Positions 23,401 through 35,400 of a stretch of DNA of 64,000 bases are shown in pieces. A program made the position numbers and the translations under genes. The DNA is taken from contig NZ_QPMK01000010.1 in NCBI RefSeq assembly GCF_003344785.1, forward strand, positions 1 to 64,000, in the 5' to 3' direction. This DNA comes from Thalassococcus profundi (GTDB lineage: Bacteria; Pseudomonadota; Alphaproteobacteria; Rhodobacterales; Rhodobacteraceae). Below the pieces are notes generated by a model. The model did not search any database, was not told the origin of the DNA, and worked only from the letters and a program-made list of their open reading frames with translations. Numbering within the stretch: the first letter of the stretch is position 1; each line of letters begins with the position of its first letter.

Positions 23401-26400
23401 GTCGAAGGGCAGCCCGTTCGGCGGCAGTCGGAGATCGTAACGCGCGATCGGCGCCATCTGGCCCGGGGTCGAGCCATACCATTCGCGGACCTTGGCATAG
23501 AAGTCCACGAGGTCGCCGTCGCTGCGGATCTCGTCGCCGGCGGGGCCCAGCAGCAGGCCCTGCGAAAGCTGCGCGATCAGGGAGGTGACGCGCGGCTTTT
23601 CGAAGACCGGCGGCGCGTCGTCTTCGTCGCGCAGCAGCCCGGCCTGTTCCAGCGCGGCGAGGAAGCCGTCGTTCCAGGCCGCGGCATCGGCGGCCAGGGT
23701 CTGTAGCGCAGGCGTGGCGGTTGCGTCGGCGATCACCGCCTGGCGCAGGCGTTCGGCCTCTTCCAGCTGCGCGGCCACGAATTCGGCCCGCGTCATCGGC
23801 GTGGCGGCGGCCACCACGTTGAACTGGAACGGCAGGTACCAGGGCAGATCGTCGTAGACGACCTCGTAGGCCGGGTCGGTGAAGATCTCGTAAAACAGCG
23901 GGTCGATGGCCTCGAGCGCATCGACGCCGCCCGCCAGCGCGTCCTCCTCGGCGAGGTCCGGGAACCGGTCGTAGAGGTAGGTCTTGATGCCCTCGAAGTC
24001 GCGGTCGATCAGCGCCTTGAGGCCCGGGTATGTCTGCACGGCAAAAGTGCTCTCGGCGCGGCCCTCTGCATGCAGGTCGAAGGCATAGCCCGGCGCCAGA
24101 AGCTGGCCGCCCCGGTTCACCGTCGATTGCGCGCCGCTCAGCCCCTCTGCCGGGGTGTCGGACCCGTCGCCGAGGTTGGTGGCGAATTGCAGATAGGGCA
24201 GCGTGTAGGCGAAATCGTTGGTGCCGAGCTCGGGCGCGCCGAAGGTGAAATGCACATAGGGCGTGTCGACGTTGGTCAGGCTGTCGACCACCACCGAATA
24301 GGTCCCCGCCTCGCCCGCCGGCACCACCCGCGGCCCGCCGAGGCCCACGGTCACGTCGCGTTCGATCCGCCGCTCCACCAGGTAGCGGTAGGGCAGGATC
24401 GCCTCCTGCCCGTCGGCATTGGTGACGACGACGTCGTAAAGCCCGTGCGGCGCGCCTTCGAGGTCGAAGGTCGCGATGATCCGCGTCGCATCCACCCGCT
24501 TGACCGAGACCGGAAGGTATTCCGCCACTCCGGGACGGCTGAGCTTGGCGACGGCACCCGGCAGGATGCCCGCCCCGTCGATGGTCATGGTCACGAAGCG
24601 CGCGGAACCGCCCTGGTCCGGCGACACGCCGGTGATCTGGAACGGCAGCACCTCGGCCCGCAGGGTCATGTCTTCGGCAGTGGCGTCGCCGCCGAATCCC
24701 CGCACCAGGATGTAGTAGCTGCCCGCCTCGGTCGATGAGATCACCGCGTCCTGCACTGTGCCGAACACGGTCTTGTGGCTCGCGTCGAAATCCGACTGGC
24801 TGGGCGGCCGGCCGGCCTTGACGAAGATTTCGTTCGGCGACAGCGCATCACCCCCCGAAAGGCGCACGCGCAGCGTCTCTCCGGCGCCCACCTCGACGCG
24901 GAAGAGCCGTTCGGTATCGCCGCTGAGCGTCACGGCGCGGGCGATGCCCAGCGGAATGAGCGGGCTTTCGACGGTGAAGGGCGACTGGCCGGTGGTGTCG
25001 TTGTTGACCTCGAAAGCGCCCTCGTTCACCTCGTCGCGCGCGTCGGTGCGCACGATCACCCGCCAGGCGCCGTCCCCCAGAACCGGCAGGTCGGCGGTGA
25101 GGCTGCCCGCATAGGACGCCCCCGCCGCAAGGCCGCCGTCATGGTTGAAACGCCCGAGGAAGATGTCGCCGATGTCCCAGTCGCCATCGCGCGACAGGTA
25201 GACCGCATCGCTCCACCGGCCCGCGGCCGCGGCATCGGCCTGGTTGGTCACGTCCCAGGTGACGGTGACGCTGTCGCCCGGCGCGCTGCCGCCGGCGATG
25301 GAGACGTTCTCGGCCACCAGGTCGGCGGGCGGCACGTCGTCGATCAGCAGCGGTTGCGCCGCGGCACGCAGGTTCGTCTCCTGCCCGTCCTCGAACACGG
25401 CTCCGGTGGGGCGCTGCGGCGTGACCGGATCGCTGAGGACGAAGACGAAATAGCTGCCGGACAGGCCCTTGGGCAGCTTCGTGACCAGGTCCACCTCGCG
25501 CAGCTCTCCGGCGCCGAGCCCGGTCAGGTGGTCGTGAAAGCCGAGGAAGAAATCGGTGCGCGGATCCAGCGATTCATCGCGGCTGAGATAGACCAGGTCG
25601 CGCCAGCCGCCGCCGGTCGCGCGCACGCCGCTGTTGGTGACCGCATAGCTGACGGTGAGCGGCTGGCCGGTGATCGCGCGTTGCGGCAGGGTGATCGCGC
25701 TGACGGTGAGGTCCGCGGTCTCTGCCGCCTCGACGGTGATCCCGGCGCTGGCCCGGTTGTTGCCCTCGCCCGCGAACTCGGGCACCTCGTCGGGCCGCAG
25801 GCTGAGCCCGCGCAACCCGGTGCGCACCGTCGATTGCGTATAGCTGCCGCCCTCCGCCGAGGTGGCATCGGTCTCCATCAGGATGGTGTAGCTGCCGGCG
25901 ATTCCGAGCGGCAGATCGAGCGTTACCGTCTCGGTGTAGCTTTCGCCGATCCCCAGCGGTGCGCGCCGGATGACTTCGCCCAGCATGTAATCCTGCGGAT
26001 CGAGCGATCCGTCGACCGACAGGAAGAACCGGTCGGCCCAGCGGGATTCCCGTGTCGCGCGGGTGCCCTCGTTGGTGACCCTGTAGGTCACCGTGATCGG
26101 CCCGCCGCTGGTGCCGTCCTCCGGCACCTCGAAGGCGGTGACGCGCAGGTCCGGTTCGGCATAGGCGATGTCCAGGCTGCCGCGCCCGAAATTGCCGGTG
26201 GGGTCCTCGGTCGTCTCGAAGACCGATGTGGCGTAGTAACCGCGCGCGTCGGGGGCGCTTCCGCTCAGCTGTTCGCCGCGTGGCACCGGGATGAACGGGC
26301 CGACGTCGGTCGCGACGTGCAGGAAGTAGTCGCCGTCGGTCCCCGGCGGCAGGATCACCCGCGCGGTTTCGGTATAGCTGCCGCCGGCGGCAAGGCCGTC

Positions 26401-29400
26401 TTCGTTCTGGTGGATCACGCTGGTCAGCAGCGTCGCGCGGCTGCGGTCGAACACCGGGTCGCGGGACAGCCAGACCGCGTCGCGCCAGTATTGCGTCCCC
26501 TCCCACACCGCCGCAGCACCGTCGTTGCGCACGGTCCAGGTCACGTCGAGCGGCTCTCCGGACGTGGCGCCCGGGGCGGCGGCGACCGCGATCACCCGCA
26601 GGTCCGCGGCTGCGGCGGTCGCATCGGCGTCGCCGCTGGCGAGGTTGTTGGTTTCGTCCTCTTCCGCGACAGACGCCCGGCCGCGCACCGAGGCGTCGGT
26701 CACCACATGCACGTAACGGCCCGTGGCCGAGGGCGGCAGGTCGAAGGTCGCGGTACCGAGGTAGCTGTCGCCGACCTCGAGCGCGCCGTCGCGCCGCACG
26801 TCGCCCAGCGTCCAGAGCGTTTCGCCCGGAGCGCCCAATTCCGGGCTGTCGCTCAGGTAGACGCGGTCGATCCAGCTGTCGGGCGTCCCGGTCAAACCGG
26901 TGTTGGTCACGCGCCAGTTGACCGTCAGCTGATCGGTGCCGGCGGCCACGGCGCCGTCGGTCGTGACATCGGAGATTTCGAGGTCGGGCCGGACCGGGGT
27001 GTAGCCCAGGATGTCGATCGCCCGGCCCTTGTAGTTGTTGTTGTCCAGCTCGTTGGGATCGTCGGCGTTGACGTTGACCGCCAGCGTGTCCTCGGCCACC
27101 ACGTCGTAGCTGTCGGACCAGGGAGTGATGAAATACTGCCCTGACGGCAGGTCGGCGGGGATCGTGACCCGCACCGTCATCTCGTAGCTTTCGTCGACCT
27201 CGAGCGTGCCGACATGGGTCACCGTGGCCAGCAGCCGCGCCGAGTTGCCCTTGAGGAAATCCGCGCCGTCCACGTCGGCGAAGGCCGCCGTGTTGGGCCG
27301 CCGCGGATCGCGCGCGATCCAGATCGTGTCGCGCCAGCGGTCTTCCAGGGTGGCGCCCGCCCCGCGGTTGGTGACGGTATAGCGCAGTTCGATCTCGGAG
27401 CCGTAGACCGCCTGCGCCGGAGCCACCACGCTGCCGGTCACGAGGTCCGGCCGCGGGAGGGCCGACACATCGAAGGCCGCCGATCTGCGGTTGTCGTCCT
27501 CGAGCGGGTATTCGTCAAGCTGCGCGCTGCTGTCGGTGGAGACGATGACATATGCGTCGCCGGACCAGCGCAGCGGCACCGTGCCCACGTCCGACACCAT
27601 GGTGTAGCTTTCGCCTGGCTCGAGGCTGATCGGGTTGCCGGTGCGCGAGATCAGGATGTCGTCCGAGGACAGAACGTCGTCCAGAGACAGGTACACGCTG
27701 TCGAGCCAGTTGCCGGTAGCGGCGACGCTGCCCTGGTTGATGATCTCGAACGTGGCCTGCTGCGATCCGCCGGCGCTGACCGAAGGCGACACCGTGACCG
27801 ACGCCACCTGCAGGTTCGGCCGCGGGTTGAGCGTGACCTCGAGCGGCCGGTCGTCGGCCTGGGTGTTGTTGTCGGCGGCGGCGCCCTCTTCGTAAATGCC
27901 GCGGTTGACGTTGGTCACCACTGTCAGGACATAAGCGCCCTCGATCCGTTCGGGCAGGCGGAACCGTTCGGTGCGCTGGTAGCTTTCACCGATCCCCAGC
28001 GCACGGGTGTTGGTGAAGGTGCCGACGGTGATCGACGGCTTCGACGTGTCGGCGGGCACCAGGATGAGCCGGTCGCTCCAGGATCCATCGAGAGGGGCCG
28101 CACCGGCGTTGCTCACCCGCCAGGCGACGTCGATGAATTCGCCCTCGGCGGCGGTCGGCACCGTGGCGATGTCGCTGACCTGCAGGTCCGGCGTGGGCGC
28201 CAGGGTGATCCTGGTACGCGCCGCCGCAGAGGTGTTGTTGCCCTCGAAGACGAACTCGTAGGGCCCGCGTCCCGTCGCCGTCTCGACCGTCGCATAGAGC
28301 CGGCCGCTGATGCCGTCCGGCACACGGATCACCGCGGACCGCACGTAGCTGTCGCCGACCGCCAGCGTGCCGAGATGCTGGTAGGTGACCTGCGCGACGC
28401 GGCCCGAGCCGTCGGGGTTGCGCGACAGGTAGATCCTGTCGTCCCAGGAGGTGCGGTCGGTCACGCCGATGCCGTCGTTGCGCACCGTCCACTGCACCGC
28501 AAGGTCGGTACCGCTCACCCCCGCCGGTGCGGCCTCGATGCCCACGACCTTGAGGTCGGCATAGGGCTTGGGCGCGACATCGACATTGCCGGGAACCAAG
28601 CCACGATTGTTGTCGGTCTTGCCGTCCTCGAAGACCAGCCTCGCCGCATCGGCCACCACGTAGACCTTGAGCCGCTCGCTGAGACCCCCTGCCAGCGAGA
28701 TCGCCTCGCTGCGGACATAGCTTTCGCCCGGCGCCAGCGCCCCGTCGCGCAGGAAGCTGCCGAGCAGGAAATCGTCGCCGTCGCCCAGGATGCTGTCGGT
28801 CGAGGCCCAGACCTGGTCCGTCCAGCCGGTTTCGGCGCCCTGCCCGGTGCCGACGTTCGACACCCGCCAGCCGACGGTGATCGTCGCGGGATCGTCGACG
28901 GTGAGCGGCGGGGCCGTGACCTCGGTCACCGCGAGGTCGGCATGGCTGATGAGGTCGATGAACAGGTCGCGCTCGGCGGCGTTGTTGTCCTCGAACGCCT
29001 GCTCCTCGTTGACGTCGCGGGCATCGGCGACCACCAGAATCTTCCAGTCGCCCCGCGCATCGATGGGCAGCCGCAGGTCGATGCTTTGCGGATCGGACGC
29101 GCCCGCCGCGAGATCGCCGCGCGCGGCGGTTTCGTGCAGGACGATGTCGCTGCCGTCGGCGATGCCGTCCCGCGACAGCAGGATGCGGTCGACGCGCCCG
29201 CCCACGGCATTGCCCGCGCCGGCATTGGTCACGGTCCAGGACACGGTCACGATGTCGTCGGACGTGGCGCGGTCGGGGGCCGACAGGTTGGTGACCTGGA
29301 AATCCGGCACCGCCAGGCCCAGCGGCCTGTCCGCGAGCCCGGCATTGTCGTCGTCACGGCCCGCCTCGAACACGGCGTTGTTGAAGTCGGTCAGGACCAG

Positions 29401-32400
29401 GAACCGCCAGCTTCCCGGCGGCAGCGACGGCAAAGTGGTGTCGAAGGACACGTCGACGCCTTCGCCCGGCGCGATGTTGCCGGTATGCGCATACTGGCCA
29501 AGGTAGCGCGCCCCGGCGGTTGTCCCGGTCGAGGTCAGGTAGACACGGTCGACGAAAGGCGCGCGGGCCACCGCCTCGCCGGTGTTCTCGATCCGCCAGG
29601 TGACGGTGATCGCATCGCCCGGCGATCCGTCGGCCGGCCCGGTCACGTCGCGCACCTCGAGGTCCGCGGCAGGCACCGCCGAGATCGCCAGCGGCTCGAG
29701 CGCCAGACCGGCGTTGTTGTCCTCGGACAGGCCCTCGTCCTGGTCGTCCTCGGCATCGGTCACGACGATGAGCCGCCACGCGCCGGTCAGCCCGTTGGGA
29801 ATCTGCACGTTCGCGGTGCGTGTATAGCTTTGCCCGGCGTTGAGCGCCCCCGTGGGCGCCGCCACTTCGGCCAGCAGGATATCGCCGTCGTCGACCACGC
29901 CGTCGCGGCTGAGGTAGACCCGGTCGGTCCAGCCGGTGTCGGTCGCTTCGTTGCCGTCGTTGCCGACCCGCCAGGTGACCGGCACCGTGGCGCCCCAGGT
30001 CGAGGCGGTCGGACCCGCCACCGCCTCGACCACGAGGTCGGGCGCCGCTCCGGGACGGATGGCCAGGGCCACCGGTCCGGCGCTGTTGTTGGCCTCGCCA
30101 TCGCCTTCGACCACCTCGCCGTCGGCATCGGTCACGACGAAGAGGTTGAAGTCTCCGATCCGGTCGCTCGGCAGCCGGACATTGAGCGACACGGCATCGC
30201 TGCCGCCCGCGGCCAGGGCGGCGCGCGTCACGTCCTGCAGCACGATGTCGTCGGCGTTGCCCAGCGTGTCATCCGCCGACAGGATCAGGCGGTCGGTGCG
30301 CGCGCCCGCGGGGTCGGGGCCTTCGTTGGTCACGGTCCAGTCGACCCGCACCGTCCGGCCCGCGACAGGCGTGCCGGTGACGGCGGGCGCCGACACGGTC
30401 AGATCGGGATAGGTGCGTTCGCGGGAGGTGAAGGTGAACTCGTAGAAGTTGTTGTTCTCGGCATCGCCGTCAGCATTGGCCTCGATCACCGCCGGGCTTG
30501 AGCCGTTGTCGAGATAAAGCCGCAGGCGGATCGTACCGGTGCCGACAGCCCCCTCGGGAAGCTGCAGCGTCAGGCTGCGGTCGCGGCTGGCGCCGGCGGG
30601 CAGAAGAACGCCGCCCGCTTCGGCGAAGTCGATGCGTTCGTTGAAGAAAAGCCGGTTCTCGGTGGTGTTGGCCAGTTGCACGAGGGTGCGGAAGGGCACC
30701 AGAAGATCGGCATTGCCGTCGTTGCGCACGGTCCATGTCAGGGTCACCGTGTCGCCCGCCTGCGGATCGGCGTTGTCGATGGCAAAGCCCTCGGCCACCA
30801 GGTCCGGTGCGTTGATGACGGTCAGCAGCGTGGTGTTGTTGTCCTCGCCGGTGTCGTCGGCATTGTCCTCGGTGATCGTGCCGCCGACATCGGTCGTGAC
30901 CTCGACGCCCATTTCGCCGGTGCCGTCCAGACCCGAGGGCCACGTCAGCACGGCGACCCGCTCCACGGTGCCGCCGGCCGCGATGGCCCCGTCGGCGGCG
31001 GGATCGTAGGGGACGGTCAGCAGCTCCTGCGTGGTATTGCCGAACCGGGACAGATTGCGCAGACGCAACTGGTCGGAGAAGGCAGTGTCGATGAGCACCT
31101 CTCCGGCATTGCGCAGGGTCCAGCGTACCGTCACGCTTTGGCCTGCCGCATATCCGCCGCCCGCAGGTTCGGTGCGGATGTTCTCGACCACGAGATCGGG
31201 AAGCCGGTCGTTGAGCGCGGTGAACGCGATCGTGCCGATGTTGTTCTGCTCGCCCGCCAGCCCGGCATCGGACTCGTTGGCGGCGTTGGTGATGTCGAGT
31301 TCGACCTCGGCCACCAGGTCCCCGGCGCCAACCGCGCCCGACGGCAGGCTCAGCACCGCTTGGCGCGCGGCGGAGGCGCCGATGGCCAGCCCGGCCTGCG
31401 GCGGGGTCACCTGAACGGCGATGATCTCGCCTGTATCGGCACGGCGGATCAGCACCCGGTCGCGGGTGGAGCCTGCCGCGGCGTCGCCGGAATTGGTGGC
31501 GGTCCAGCGGACCGAGACCTGCCCGCCCGCCTGAACGGGGCCCGTGGCGCTTACCGCCAGGGCCGATGGCACCAGATCGGGCGCCGTGCGCGCGGCGCTG
31601 CTGGCGGGAACCGGGGCGCGGCGAGGCGTGTCGATCAGGGTCAACGCGATCTGCTGCGCCTCGGACCGGCCCGCATCGCCTTCGATCAGAAGCGTGTAGG
31701 CGCCGGTGAGCGGCACGTCGATGCGCAGCCCCTCGTCGCGGACCTGGCCAGACACCAGGATTTCGCGCCCGTCCGGTCCGATGACCCGCAGGTCCGCCTG
31801 GAACGTGGCGGCACTCCCCACCGACACCGACACCCGCTGCCCGGCCGTGGCGTTGAACCGGAAGGCCTGGGTGACGTTGCCCGGATCGAGAGTCGTGCGC
31901 AGCGGCGCGCCCAGGACGATCTCGGGCACCGTGTCGAGCCGGAGCAGCGCAAACGGCAGTTCGGTCACCGCATCGTCGGTGCGGGTCAGTTCCAGCCGGT
32001 AATCGCCCGCCGGCAGGAACGCCCGCGAATTCGGGCCGGTATCGCTGCTGAACGCACCGCTTCTCACCACGGCCCCGGAGGCATCGCGGATCGTCCAGCG
32101 TGCCGAGAAATCGCTCAGGTTGCCGTCGAAATAGACCTCGCCCGCGGTGGCCATCGCAAAGGTATAGCTCAGCCGCCCGCCGACTTCGGGAAGGGTGTCG
32201 CGGCGGCGTTCCCCGAAGGCGAGCGGCGAGACCGTATCGGCGAACTCGATGAAGCGGAAACTGTAGTCGATGGTGCCAGTCCGCTCGGTAAAGGGCAGGA
32301 CGATCAGCTGCCAGGTGCCGGTCTGGCTCAGCCGCATCGGCGCGACATCGGTGATGTTGCGGGCCGCGTAGACGCTGCCGTCCGGCGCCACCAGCTGATA

Positions 32401-35400
32401 GGTCGCGCCAAAGGTGCTTTGCGTGATGTCGAGCAGGTCGAAGATCACCCGCTGCCCGGCCGTGCCCTCGAACCGGAAGGCGCGTCGGTCGCTCGCCACC
32501 GGTTCCGACACTTCGATCGTGTCGCCCAGCCCGATCGTGGCGCCGGCGCTCACGTCCAGGAGCCGCATATCGAAGGCATCGACCACCCGGTTGCTGTAGA
32601 AATTCAGCGTGTAGTCGCCCGCGGGTAGGCGGAAAAGACGCGCCGCCACGTTGCTCGGGGCCGCGCCGGCCACCTCTCTGCCCTCTGCGTCGGTGACCGA
32701 CCAGGTGTAGAAATTGGGCGTGAAGCGGGTATCGAACAGCAGGGTCTTGGTGTCGGCGAGGCTGAAGGTGAAGGCGTCGCTCATGTTTGTGCTGGGCAGG
32801 TCGACCGTGGTGAAGGACCCGAGCGTCAGCGGGTCCGGCGCGTTGTCGCGGCGCGTCACGGTCAGGTTGCTGGGCACGGTTTCGTTGGCGTGGCCGTCGA
32901 AGATCAGCAGGTAGCGCCCGGTCTGCGTCGCCGTGAAGGCATAGCCGCGGGTAAAATCGGACTGCGCGATGTTGGTCCCGTCGGGGGCGACGAGATACCA
33001 GCGCTTGTCGTCGCCCGCGTTGATCATGTCGAGCGCGACCGCGTCGCCCTCTGTCGCGTCGAACCGGAACAGGTTCATGCTGTTGGCGGGGGTTGTCAGA
33101 ACCGTTTTCGTCTCGTCCAGCGGCAGGTCGGTGCCCGACCCCGCGTCGAGGAACTGGAATGCATAGGGATTGCCGCCCGCCACCGAGGTACTCACGTCGA
33201 TCTGGTACTGCCCCGGCGGCAGGTCGAGCACCGCGGTATCGGTCAGCCGGTCGGCCCGGTCATAGGGTGTGAAGTGCGATTCATAGATGCGGCGCGGGTT
33301 CAGGATGCCGCCCAGGGCATCGCGCAGCGCAACCGTTACGGTGGACAGGTTCGTCTGCCCGTCCATCACGAGCCTGGTCTGGCTGTCGAGGGTCAAGAGG
33401 TAGCTAACCGTCGTGGCATTGTCGGGCAGCGTGCCGGTGACCACCTCGCCAAGGTCGATCGGCGTGCCGGTCGGCGCGACGGGCGCGATGTCGCCGGTCT
33501 TGCGCATGGCGAAGGCGAATTCGCCGGTGGCCGCCGTATTCGTCGTGTAGCCGTCGACGAACAGGTAATATGTGCCGGTCCGGCGCAGCTCGATCCCGCT
33601 CACGTCGCGGAAGCTGTTGACCTGGAACACCCGACCGCCGTCCTGGTCCATGAGAGCAAGTGCAAAATTCGTGTCGGACAGAAGCGCGTCGAACTCGACG
33701 ATATCGCCCGCCTCGCCCTCCCAGGAGAACACCCGCAACGCATTCGCCGGCGTCACCTCTATCACGCCGGTGGCCACGTTGTCGGCCAGCGGGATCGCAT
33801 CGGCGAAAGGTGCCAGAGCAAAGCCGTAATCGCCCAGCCGTGTGCCCTGCCCTTCGATCACGATGGCATAGTCACCGGGGACAAGGTCAAAATGCGCCGA
33901 TTCCGCGGAATGGCTGTGCATGTCGAGCGGCGGGCTGATCGCGCGGCCGTCACGTTCGACCCACCAGTGGAAGTCCGGGACGTTCGCATGCGTGTCGAAG
34001 AGGAAACGGCCGGCGGCCTCGAGCGTGAAGGTGTGGCGGACCCGGTCGCCGGGGTTTTCGATGGTCCCGGTGACATTCGTTCCCGGCACCATCGGCTCGG
34101 ACACGCGGCGCGGCTGGGTCACGCGGAAGGTCACCTCGCCGCCGTCGGCCCGGTCGACCCTCTCCTCGATCACCAGCGTGTAGCGTCCCGGAAGGGTCGC
34201 GTCGAAGCCCAGATCGTTGCCGATACTCGCGCTGCCCGCGACCTCGCGGCCATAGGGGTCGATGACCACCCAATACCCGTCGCCGGTATGGGCGGTGCGG
34301 TCGACCGTTACCCGCCCCGGCGCGGACACGTCGATATAGTGGACTGTGGCCTCGTTGCCGATGACCTGGGTGACCTCCTCGCCCAGCGTCACCGTCGAAC
34401 CGCCGCTGCCAAGGTCGCGCAGGATGAAGGCATAATCGAAGATGCCGGCCCCGTCCGGGGTGACCTGCAGGCGGTAGTCGCCGGGCGGCAGGGTGAAGGT
34501 CCGCCCGCCGTTGTAGAAGCGGTCGAAATCGGAAATGGGTCCCTGCGCCGGAGCTTCGCCAGTCGCGGTGAACAGGCTCAGCTGCGCCGGAGAGGAGGTG
34601 AGCGCGTTGAAATAGAGCGTCGTCTCTTCAGCCAGGCTGAAGGTGTGAACGTTGCGCGAGAACGGCACGGTGAACGACCCGTCGACGCGCGCGCCCAGCG
34701 TCAGGGCGATTTCGGTCAGCGGCGCGGTGCGGGCGGTAAAGCGGTAGGTGATGGGGTCCGCCTGCCCCGGCGGCGCGTCGAGCGTGATGATGTATCTGCC
34801 GTCGCGCGGCGGATCGAAGAACACGTCCTGACCGGTAAAGCCGATGCTCTGCATCTGCGTGCCGTCCGGAGCGAAGACGCGCAGGCTCAGCGACCCGACC
34901 GTCCGGCCCTCGAACGCGTCGAAATCGAGCGTCACCCGGTCGCCCGCCACCGCATCCAGCGACCAGAGCTTGAGCGCCTGCGGCGTATCGAGCGTGCCCG
35001 CGACCTCCACATCGCGCGTGAGCGGCGTGGCCGATGCATCGGTGCGGAGCGCGATCCGGGCGCTGCCGGTTTCGTCCTCGTAGCCGTAGAACCGCAGCGT
35101 GTAGCGGCCCGGCATCACCTCGCCGCGGAAGAACCGCAGGTCCTGGCCGAGATACTGCGCAAAGACCGTAGTGCCGTCTTCGGCAATCAGCTCGGCGCGC
35201 ATGTTGTTGATGTTGTCTGTCGCCTCGACCACGTCGAAGCTGACGCGTCCGGGCGCCGTCACGTCGATGGCATAGTCGGTCAATTGTCCGGGCGTCGTCA
35301 CCGCGACCGGAAAGACGGTGTTCAGGGCCTGCACCGTTTCAGTGACCGTGCCGCGGTAGATCGTGGCGGTGATCGTCTCCAGCCGTGCATTGTCGTCGCG